A stretch of 5,303 nucleotides of DNA. Source: Pasteurellaceae bacterium. Its GTDB lineage: Bacteria > Pseudomonadota > Gammaproteobacteria > Enterobacterales > Pasteurellaceae. The notes beneath the pieces are model-generated. The model saw only the letters and a program-made list of their open reading frames with translations, was not told the DNA's origin and ran no database searches. The position numbers and the translations under genes were made by a program. Location: contig CAAELW010000110.1 in NCBI GenBank assembly GCA_900756875.1, positions 1 to 5,303 of the forward strand, written 5' to 3'. Positions 1 through 5,303 of this stretch are shown here, one piece after another (the stretch's first letter is position 1; each line of letters begins with the position of its first letter).

Positions 1-1527
1 GTCATTTTGGGTGTCGTTTTTGGATTGAGTGGTTGTGATAAATTAAACAGTCCTAAATCTGCAAACACGGCGGCTGAAGAGCAATCAACACAAAGCCAGT
101 CTATCGAACAAGAAAATACATCAAAACCGAGTAGGACTTTACTGACTCGGGCGTTTACTCATCCCCCTTCTTTTGAGCCTTGGTTTGTGCGTTATCCCGA
201 ACAGGAAAACTTATTGCGTGATTTATATGAAGGCTTAACCGCTTATGATTCGGAAGGGCGAATTGTGCCAGGTATTGCAGAAAGTTGGCAAACCAAAGAT
301 AACAAAACCTGGATCTTTACCCTACGTGAAGGGCTTCGTTGGTCAAATGGTGATTCTTTAGTCGCCCAAGATGTCATGCTTTCTTGGCAAGCATTGTCTC
401 AATCCAATAGTCCTTTAAGATCTTATTTGGCTTATCTCAGTCTAAAAAATGCGAAAGGCGTTTTAGAGAAAAATAAACCTTTTAAGAGTTTAGGAATTTA
501 TGCGGAAAATGACCGCACTTTACGTATTGAGCTTGATAAACCAACACCGTATTTGCCGGAAATGTTGGCGCATATTAGCCTTGTGCCACAATATAGCGAT
601 CCTGATCACCCGGTGACAAACGGGGCTTATATGCTCGAAAGTGAAAGTGTGAAAAGCATACACTTAACTAAAAACCCCTATTATTGGCAGAAAAATAATG
701 TCGCTTTTGAGCGCGTAGCCTATTTGCCTTTTGTTGAACCTAAATTAGCTGAATTTGATGTGGTGGTTGATGTGCCAGAAGTACATTCAGATCTTCAACA
801 TTTCCCACAGCTTTGCAGTTATTTTTATGAATTTAATCTCAACGATCCTAAAGTTGCTAAGGCCGATGTACGCAAGGCGATTGCTTCGTTGGTCTCTGTC
901 ACCAATATCGTGAATAATGAAATTCCAGCGGCAATTCTGAGTTCGTATTTTTTACCGAAAGCCATGTTAAATGGACAAGATTCAAGATGGGAGCCTGTTG
1001 TAGCCGAGCAGTTATTAGCTCAAAATAAAATTGATGAAAGACATCCATTACATTTAAATGTGCTTTATGATGATGCGCCATTGCATGTGAATATCGCGCA
1101 GCGCTTAGTGGGGCAATTGACTCAATCAGATATGCTGCGCGTGGATGCTCAACCAGTCAATTGGCAAACATTACAAATGAAACGCCAAAAAGGTGATTTC
1201 CAAGTCATTCGTTCTGGCTGGTGTGCGGACTTTAATCATCCGATGGCATTTTTGGGCTTGTTCTATTCTAAAAGTCCGGATAACAAAAATGGCTATGCTA
1301 ATGCGGAATATGACCAACTTTTTGAGCAAGCATTGAAAAGCTTAAATGAAAAAGAGCGGTCAGAAATTTACTTAAAATTAAGTGAGAAGATCCAACAAGA
1401 AAACCTTGTTTTACCGCTTTTCCAATACACCACACCGGTTTATATTTCTCCTACTATTATGGGGGTGAAGAAAAATCCAGTAGGGGTCATTTACAGTAAG
1501 GATCTGTGGCGAAAAGTTGAAAGCTAA
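1..1527 (+). CDS. Family 5 (OppA/DppA-type) peptide-binding lipoprotein, 5' end cut by window
   Basis: This is predicted to be a periplasmic, membrane-anchored solute-binding component of a peptide-type ABC importer. The frame is open from base 1 (Val-Ile-Leu-Gly...). It starts inside a hydrophobic signal peptide ending in the lipobox Leu-Ser-Gly-Cys, with the lipidated Cys codon at 34-36. The TTG at 7 is therefore mid-signal-peptide, and the true start, with its basic residues, should lie upstream of the window. A Ser/Asn/Gln/Glu-rich tether follows. Then come family 5 landmarks: YEGLTAYD (about 228-251), IVPGIAESW, FTLREGLRWSNGD, NGAYMLES and, near the C-terminus, GWCADF at 1216-1233. In Salmonella OppA the equivalent Trp-Cys-Ala-Asp segment contacts the bound peptide, and its Asp pairs with the peptide N-terminus, so an oligopeptide ligand is likely. 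About 500 residues is somewhat short for OppA, with a compact stretch before NGAY. No permease or ATPase gene is adjacent. A heme-, murein-peptide- or nickel-binding role common in this family cannot be excluded. Confidence -1.
   Translation, partial: VILGVVFGLSGCDKLNSPKSANTAAEEQSTQSQSIEQENTSKPSRTLLTRAFTHPPSFEPWFVRYPEQENLLRDLYEGLTAYDSEGRIVPGIAESWQTKDNKTWIFTLREGLRWSNGDSLVAQDVMLSWQALSQSNSPLRSYLAYLSLKNAKGVLEKNKPFKSLGIYAENDRTLRIELDKPTPYLPEMLAHISLVPQYSDPDHPVTNGAYMLESESVKSIHLTKNPYYWQKNNVAFERVAYLPFVEPKLAEFDVVVDVPEVHSDLQHFPQLCSYFYEFNLNDPKVAKADVRKAIASLVSVTNIVNNEIPAAILSSYFLPKAMLNGQDSRWEPVVAEQLLAQNKIDERHPLHLNVLYDDAPLHVNIAQRLVGQLTQSDMLRVDAQPVNWQTLQMKRQKGDFQVIRSGWCADFNHPMAFLGLFYSKSPDNKNGYANAEYDQLFEQALKSLNEKERSEIYLKLSEKIQQENLVLPLFQYTTPVYISPTIMGVKKNPVGVIYSKDLWRKVES
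512..520 (-). other. DNA uptake sequence core, minus strand
   Basis: ACCGCACTT here is the exact reverse complement of the Haemophilus-type uptake core AAGTGCGGT. On the minus strand the next bases read C then ATTTTC, which is close to the first AT-rich block of the extended consensus (five of six). It lies within the binding-protein gene. Such sites mark DNA for uptake by naturally competent Pasteurellaceae. Confidence -1.
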
Positions 1528-1538
1528 AGCTGATTAAG

Positions 1539-1573
1539 AAAGTTGTTCATAATGTGGTGAACAACTTTTTTAT
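1539..1573 (+). terminator. Intrinsic terminator after the binding-protein gene
   Basis: The arms AAGTTGTTCA (1540-1549) and TGAACAACTT (1558-1567) are perfect inverted repeats around an 8-base loop. One more A-T pair (1539/1568) extends the stem. The descending arm runs into six consecutive T's (1566-1571). The structure lies 12 bases after the stop codon at 1525-1527. It should end transcription of the upstream gene and separate it from the regulator operon. Confidence -1.
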
Positions 1574-1588
1574 TAAATTTTAATAAAA
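1568..1588. repeat. 21-bp perfect AT-only palindrome
   Basis: Ten-base arms TTTTATTAAA (1568-1577) and TTTAATAAAA (1579-1588) are exact reverse complements around a single central T at 1578. The palindrome begins in the T-tract of the preceding terminator and lies about 17-37 bases upstream of the predicted -35 box. It could be a protein-binding site, an UP-like AT-rich element or a chance AT-rich palindrome. The sequence alone does not decide. Confidence -1.
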
Positions 1589-1592
1589 GTGC

Positions 1593-1612
1593 AAAGTAAC
1601 ACTATTTACTTT
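1593..1612. promoter_or_regulatory. Inverted repeat over the -35 box, candidate operator
   Basis: The half-sites AAAGTAA (1593-1599) and TTACTTT (1606-1612) are exact reverse complements separated by six bases. The right half-site overlaps the predicted -35 hexamer (1605-1610). This is a suitable place for a dimeric repressor, possibly the MerR-type product encoded 52 bases downstream. Classical MerR operators instead lie between -35 and -10. The assignment to that protein is inference from proximity. Confidence -1.
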
Positions 1613-1632
1613 TTATTTTTATCCGCTACAAT
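1605..1632 (+). promoter_or_regulatory. Sigma-70-type promoter for the regulator/repair operon
   Basis: A -35-like TTTACT (1605-1610, four of six matches to TTGACA) and a -10-like TACAAT (1627-1632, five of six matches to TATAAT) are separated by 16 bases. This predicts a start near 1639 and a leader of about 25 bases. The spacer is short, unlike the 19-20 base spacers at promoters activated by classical MerR proteins. The surroundings are very AT-rich, which favours a promoter but also raises the chance of false matches. Confidence -1.
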
Positions 1633-1650
1633 ACACAACAAATCAACCTA

Positions 1651-1666
1651 GAGGGAAATCCTTATG
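1651..1666 (+). promoter_or_regulatory. Ribosome binding site that fixes the regulator start
   Basis: The purine-rich GAGGGA (1651-1656) lies seven bases before the ATG at 1664. A second in-frame ATG at 1673 would be 16 bases away, which is too far, so 1664 is preferred. Only three residues depend on this choice. Confidence -1.
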
Positions 1667-2305
1667 TTAAAAATGAATGATTTGGTTAAGCTTAGTCAGA
1701 CACCAAAATCCACGGTGCTGTACTATGTGAAAGAAGGTTTGTTGCCAGAACCGGTGAAAGATAAACCGAATTTTCATCTCTATGATGAATATTGTGTGGA
1801 GTTGCTCAGTTTTATTAAATATCTACAAAGCAATTTCAATGCGACGATTTCACAAATTAAAGCACTTTTTGCTCATCCTAGTTTTGATTGGAATAATCCT
1901 TATGAAAGTCTTATTGGATTATTAGACATCATCATGGGGGCTGAAAATGAAGTGTTTTCAGTCGAGCAGCTTTCTGCAGAATTTCATCTTTCTACTCAGC
2001 AAATAGAAGATATGGTAGCGGAAGGATTATTGAATCCTCGTGAAGGCATTTTTACAGCAAAAGAACGTGATATTTTGGCGATCTTGGCTCGTTGTGATGA
2101 AGCCGAAATGGATGTAGTGAAAGCTTATTTAGCCGCAGCAAAAATGTTAGCGGAAAAAGAAGTGAATGTGACTTTAGCGGCATTAGCCAATAGCGAACAA
2201 AAAGATGAAAAATTAAAACACTTATTTGATTTATTGTTGGTGTTAAAACCTTATCTCTTGAATATGAAAACCTTTAATCTTTATCAAGCGGAGAGTGCGA
2301 AATGA
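1664..2305 (+). CDS. MerR-family transcriptional regulator with a second degenerate HTH-like unit
   Basis: Predicted cytoplasmic DNA-binding regulator of 213 residues. Residues 4-70 form a MerR-type winged helix: a first helix-turn-helix around residues 5-22, the VLYYVKEGLLPEP segment (18-30) typical of the family, a wing with His-Leu-Tyr (38-40), and a second recognition region ending in ISQIKALF (62-69). The family's more usual Arg at the Tyr-Tyr step is missing. Residues 98-141 repeat the same layout in weaker form, including EGLLNP (120-125) against EGLLPEP (24-30). Residues 145-213 are helical and acidic/basic, and probably serve dimerisation or ligand binding. Only two Cys residues occur (44 and 144), and there is no metal-binding Cys cluster at the C-terminus, so a metal sensor of the MerR/CueR/ZntR kind is unlikely. 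The last codons overlap the start of the transporter-Aas fusion by four bases, so the two are co-translated. Regulation of that fusion, and of itself, is the simplest role, but the ligand is unknown. Confidence -1.
   Translation: MLKMNDLVKLSQTPKSTVLYYVKEGLLPEPVKDKPNFHLYDEYCVELLSFIKYLQSNFNATISQIKALFAHPSFDWNNPYESLIGLLDIIMGAENEVFSVEQLSAEFHLSTQQIEDMVAEGLLNPREGIFTAKERDILAILARCDEAEMDVVKAYLAAAKMLAEKEVNVTLAALANSEQKDEKLKHLFDLLLVLKPYLLNMKTFNLYQAESAK
2290..2305 (+). promoter_or_regulatory. Internal ribosome binding site and ATGA stop-start overlap
   Basis: GGAGAG (2290-2295), inside the final codons of the regulator gene, lies six bases before the ATG at 2302-2304. That ATG overlaps the regulator's TGA stop (2303-2305) as ATGA. 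The arrangement implies translational coupling and a shared transcript. It also fixes the start of the fusion protein. Confidence -1.
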
Positions 2306-5303
2306 AACTCTTAAAATATGCTGGCTTTGTACCGTATTTAGCCATTGCCTTTATTAATGCCAGTGTGGATTTGGCACATAAAATTACTATTCAAAATGTG
2401 TTGCTGAAAAGTTTTTCAGGTGAGAGTTTGGTGGTTTTAACGGCATTAATTAATGCGATGATTTTATTGCCATTTATTTTCTTGTTTTCCCCTTCGGCAT
2501 TTATTAACGATAAATTTTCTCGTACCAATGTGATTCGTTATAGCAGTTTAGCAGCAGTGGTGATCAGTACGGGGATTTTATTGAGTTATATGACGGGAAT
2601 GTTTGCTATTTCCTTTGTACTGACATTGATTTTGGCAGCACAAAGTGCGGTTTATTCTCCGGCCAAATATAGCATTATTAAATCAATTGTGGGTACTGAA
2701 AATATCGGTATGGCAAACGGTGTGATTCAAGCGCTCACTATTGTGGCTATTCTATTTAGTTCTTTTGCATTTTCTTTCTTCTTTGAAGCGCATTATGTGG
2801 CGTCTGATGATCCGAATGAAGTATTACAAAGTGTTTGGGGGATAGGTGTAGCATTAGTATTACTGAGTGCGTTAGAAGCCTATTTTGCTTTTAAAATTCC
2901 ATTCTTTAAGCAAGAAGCTGAAAATACAGATGGTCAGTTTGATATGAGAAAATACCTTTCTTTAGGGTATTTAAAAGATAACGTTCGTACATTAAAAGCA
3001 GATCAAAATATTTGGCTGAGTGTTATTGGATTAAGCCTATTTTGGGGCGTGTCACAAATTATTGTGGCGGCATTCCCTGCACATTATAAAGCGATGTTCA
3101 ATGAAGATAATGCTATTGTTATTCAAGCGATTCTTGCGGTGAGTGGAATAGGGCTTGCACTTGGTTCATATCTTGCGGGACGTGCTTCTCGTTTGCATAT
3201 TGAGTTAGGTATTGTTCCGCTTGGTGCGTTGGGTATTTGTGCCTCATTATTCTCCTTAACTCTCGCGCAAAGTGGAGTGGTATTAGCGCTTTGTTCTTTT
3301 GTCTTTGGTTTCTCTGGAGGTTTATTGATCGTGCCATTGAATGCGACGATTCAGTATTTCGCACCTGAGAAAATTAGCGGCAAAATCATGGCGGGTAACA
3401 ACTTTGTACAAAACGTGTTCATGGTGGTCTTTTTGCTATTAAGCATTGTTTTTGTACAACTTAATGTTTCGACTCAAGGTTTATTCTTAGTGACTTCGGC
3501 TGCATGTCTTGCTGCGAGTTTATATACCATGTCGAAAGTGCCCCATTTATTTACGCGTTTATTTTTGCTCTTTGCGTTAAAAGCGAATTACCGTTTTCAT
3601 GTGGATGGCTTAAAAAATCTTCCACAAAGTGGTGGAGTTCTATTATTAGGTAACCATATTAGCTGGATTGACTGGTTGGTGTTACAAGCGGCTAGCCCTC
3701 GTGCGATTAAATTTGTCATGTATCGTCCGATTTACAACAAATGGTATCTCACTTGGTTCTTCCGTATTTTCAAAGTGATCCCAATTGGTGGCGGTTCAAG
3801 CCGTGAATCTATTGAAACCATTCGTGAATATTTAGCGCGTGGTGAAGTGGTGGCTTTATTCCCAGAAGGTCATATCAGCTATAACGGTCAAATCAATGAA
3901 TTCCAAAAAGGCTTTGAGCACGTATTAAAAGATTTAGAGAATGTGACGACTGTTCCTTTCTATTTACGTGGATTATGGGGCAGCAGCTTCTCTCGTGCAG
4001 ATTCTTTCTATAAGAATTTAACTAAACGCCAAGGCAAACGTGAAATTTTAGTGGCATTTGGTAAACCAATTCATGGCTTTATTGATGCGACAGCGATGAA
4101 GCAAAAAGTACTCGAACTTTCTTTCTCAGTATGGGAAAAGGTCATGAGTAAACGTAAACCGCTGATGCATCATTGGTTGAATTCAGCAAAATCGAATTTA
4201 TTCAAAGAAGCGACCGTAGATGCACAAGGCACTAAACTGAATAACCTGAAATTTATTGCTGCAGTGCTAATGTTTGTGAAAACCTTGAAAGCAGCTTTAG
4301 GGAATGAAAAAAATGTCGGTGTGTTATTACCAAGTTCATCAATTGGGGCAATTATTAATATGACCCTAATGGTGATGGGCAAAGTGCCGGTAAATTTAAA
4401 CTACACGCTAAGCCCAGAAGTGATGGAAAAAGCATTGAAAAAAGCCAACATTTCGCAAGTTATTACCTCTGAAAAATTCTTGGATAAGTTGAACGCAAAA
4501 GGTTTTGACTTTAGCCAAGTGGTGGCTGATAAAGTCCTCTTTATGGAAAATTTAGGGAAATCGATCACTAAGGCTAATAAAGTGCGGTCATTTTTAACTG
4601 CGTTTTTGGCGCCACAATGGTGGATTAAATTACGCTACTTTGCAGACGTAAGCTTGGAAGATAATGCAACCATCTTATTCAGTAGTGGTAGTGAAGGTGA
4701 TCCAAAAGGCATTGAATTAAGTCATAAAAACTTACTAACAAATATTAAACAGATCGGTGAATTATTAAACTTCCACAAAGATGATGTGATTTTGAATTCC
4801 TTACCCATTTTCCACTCATTCGGCTTAACAGTGACAACTTTATTGCCATTGTGTGAAGGCATTAAAATGGTAAGTGTAGCGGATCCGACAGATGGGGCGA
4901 CAGTAGGAAAAATGTGTGCTCGACATCGGGTGAGTATTTTATTCGGTACTTCAACTTTCTTTAGATTGTATGTACGCAATAAGAAATTCCATCCGTTAAT
5001 GCTACAAAACGTACGTATGGTTATTGCGGGTGCTGAAAAATTGAAAGCGGATGTAAAAGAAGCATTCAAACTTAAATTTGGCTTGGAAATTTACGAAGGT
5101 TATGGCGCAACTGAAACAGCACCGGTAGCCAGTGTTAATATGCCTAATTTACTTGATCCGGAAACCTTACAAGAATTTACCTTCAATCAATCTGGTACAG
5201 TTGGTATGCCATTACCAGGTACCATTATTAAAATTGTGGATCCAGAAAGCTTGCAAGAATTACCAGTCGGCGAAGACGGTTTGATCTTGATTGGTGGTGG
5301 GCA
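2302..5303 (+). CDS. LplT-like transporter / PlsC acyltransferase / acyl-ACP synthetase (Aas) fusion, 3' end cut by window
   Basis: Predicted inner-membrane lysophospholipid import and re-acylation protein; 1000 codons are visible with no stop. Residues 1 to about 410 form a 12-helix major-facilitator domain like LplT. The first helix carries Asp23, the segment YSPAKY (118-123) precedes TM5, and a charged central loop spans about 200-237. Residues about 425-620 form a PlsC domain: the H-X4-D motif is His452-Ile-Ser-Trp-Ile-Asp457, the Gly/Arg motif is GGGSSR (496-501), and FPEG is at 520-523. Residues about 630 onward are an AMP-binding acyl-activating domain: SSGSEGDPKG (794-803, a full match to the AMP-binding signature), PIFHSFG (835-841), AGAEK (909-913), YGATET (934-939) and GTVGMPLPG (965-973). 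E. coli carries LplT (about 400 residues) and Aas (719 residues) as separate proteins. By comparison about 130-150 residues, with the catalytic-Lys subdomain, should lie past the window. The expected reaction is inward flipping of lyso-PE or lyso-PG, then acylation at position 2 with fatty acid activated by ATP on ACP. All active-site motifs seen look intact. Substrate choice is inferred from the family. Confidence -1.
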   Translation, partial: MKLLKYAGFVPYLAIAFINASVDLAHKITIQNVLLKSFSGESLVVLTALINAMILLPFIFLFSPSAFINDKFSRTNVIRYSSLAAVVISTGILLSYMTGMFAISFVLTLILAAQSAVYSPAKYSIIKSIVGTENIGMANGVIQALTIVAILFSSFAFSFFFEAHYVASDDPNEVLQSVWGIGVALVLLSALEAYFAFKIPFFKQEAENTDGQFDMRKYLSLGYLKDNVRTLKADQNIWLSVIGLSLFWGVSQIIVAAFPAHYKAMFNEDNAIVIQAILAVSGIGLALGSYLAGRASRLHIELGIVPLGALGICASLFSLTLAQSGVVLALCSFVFGFSGGLLIVPLNATIQYFAPEKISGKIMAGNNFVQNVFMVVFLLLSIVFVQLNVSTQGLFLVTSAACLAASLYTMSKVPHLFTRLFLLFALKANYRFHVDGLKNLPQSGGVLLLGNHISWIDWLVLQAASPRAIKFVMYRPIYNKWYLTWFFRIFKVIPIGGGSSRESIETIREYLARGEVVALFPEGHISYNGQINEFQKGFEHVLKDLENVTTVPFYLRGLWGSSFSRADSFYKNLTKRQGKREILVAFGKPIHGFIDATAMKQKVLELSFSVWEKVMSKRKPLMHHWLNSAKSNLFKEATVDAQGTKLNNLKFIAAVLMFVKTLKAALGNEKNVGVLLPSSSIGAIINMTLMVMGKVPVNLNYTLSPEVMEKALKKANISQVITSEKFLDKLNAKGFDFSQVVADKVLFMENLGKSITKANKVRSFLTAFLAPQWWIKLRYFADVSLEDNATILFSSGSEGDPKGIELSHKNLLTNIKQIGELLNFHKDDVILNSLPIFHSFGLTVTTLLPLCEGIKMVSVADPTDGATVGKMCARHRVSILFGTSTFFRLYVRNKKFHPLMLQNVRMVIAGAEKLKADVKEAFKLKFGLEIYEGYGATETAPVASVNMPNLLDPETLQEFTFNQSGTVGMPLPGTIIKIVDPESLQELPVGEDGLILIGGG
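2643..2651 (+). other. DNA uptake sequence core, plus strand
   Basis: This is an exact AAGTGCGGT inside the transporter part of the fusion gene, read there as Gln-Ser-Ala-Val. The bases that follow do not fit the extended AT-rich consensus well, so it is probably a weaker uptake site than the one at 4579-4607. Confidence -1.
4579..4607 (+). other. Full extended DNA uptake sequence, Haemophilus type
   Basis: The core AAGTGCGGT (4580-4588), preceded by A, is followed by one base, ATTTTT (4590-4595), six bases and GTTTTT (4602-4607). This matches every position of the extended consensus: core, N, RWWWWW, N6, RWWWWW. It is placed in the coding region between the N-terminal part of the AMP-binding domain and its phosphate-binding motif. 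It supports a Haemophilus/Aggregatibacter/Pasteurella-type origin over the ACAAGCGGT-type group. Confidence -1.

Noticed and set aside
7..9. TTG as the start codon of the binding protein
   Set aside because: It falls in the middle of the signal peptide's hydrophobic core. The frame is open to base 1 and no basic N-terminal residues are present, so the true start should be upstream.
899..1081. Minus-strand open frame of 60 codons
   Set aside because: It lies wholly inside the binding-protein gene on the opposite strand, with no recognisable domain and no convincing ribosome binding site. It is treated as a shadow.
1352..1360. AAGAGCGGT as a further DNA uptake site
   Set aside because: It has one mismatch in the core (A for T at position 4). 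Single-mismatch copies arise often enough by chance that it is not counted.
3119..3364. Minus-strand open frame of 81 codons
   Set aside because: It is antisense to transmembrane helices of the transporter module, whose frame is continuous and well conserved in motif content. There is no independent evidence for a gene.
3691..3699. ACAAGCGGC as an Actinobacillus-type uptake site (ACAAGCGGT)
   Set aside because: It differs at the last base and is the only near-copy noticed, while the Haemophilus-type core occurs three times exactly.
4170..4382. Minus-strand open frame of 70 codons
   Set aside because: It is antisense to the linker and N-terminal part of the AMP-binding module. Its composition mirrors the sense codons and no domain is seen.
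4722..5069. Minus-strand open frame of 115 codons
   Set aside because: It is the longest antisense frame, but it covers the core of the AMP-binding domain, whose motifs are intact in the + frame. It has no family resemblance of its own.
2302..5303. Possible sequencing-error fusion of separate lplT and aas genes
   Set aside because: Translating every codon from 2302 to the end gives no stop. The junction around residues 410-430 reads smoothly from the last transmembrane helix into the PlsC domain, and similar fusions are known elsewhere.

Overview
The window looks like ordinary chromosomal DNA of a Pasteurellaceae bacterium of the Haemophilus/Aggregatibacter type. The evidence is an AT-rich base composition with a strong preference for A/T-ending codons, and three exact copies of the 9-base Haemophilus-type DNA uptake core AAGTGCGGT in 5.3 kb. 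One of these copies also matches the extended consensus completely. No mobile element, tRNA, rRNA or CRISPR array is visible.

Layout, all genes on the + strand. (1) Positions 1-1527 hold a family 5 (OppA/DppA-type) solute-binding lipoprotein whose first codons lie before the window. It ends at a clear intrinsic terminator (about 1539-1573). (2) Positions 1528-1663 are an intergenic region with the terminator, a 21-bp perfect AT palindrome, a second inverted repeat overlapping the likely -35 box, a candidate promoter and a ribosome binding site. (3) Positions 1664-2305 encode a MerR-type regulator of 213 residues with what looks like a second, degenerate copy of its winged-helix unit. (4) From 2302 to the end of the window runs one open frame of 1000 codons with no stop. 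It overlaps the regulator by four bases (ATGA) and fuses three modules: an LplT-like major-facilitator transporter, a PlsC-type acyltransferase, and an AMP-forming acyl-ACP synthetase (the Aas module). The window ends inside the last module.

How the genes fit together. In E. coli, LplT flips lysophospholipids inward across the inner membrane, and Aas re-acylates them using fatty acid activated onto ACP. Here both steps are predicted in a single polypeptide, which would be a membrane-anchored import-and-repair machine for lysophospholipids. The MerR-type gene is translationally coupled to it and shares its promoter, so it is the obvious candidate regulator, with a lysophospholipid, fatty acid or membrane-damage signal as a plausible but unproven ligand. 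The upstream binding protein is separated by a terminator and is probably an independent transcription unit.

The most interesting points are the regulator-transporter-enzyme coupling, the internal duplication in the regulator, and the operator-like repeats in front of it. The transporter-Aas fusion itself belongs to a protein architecture already seen in other proteobacteria, so it is not new as a domain combination.
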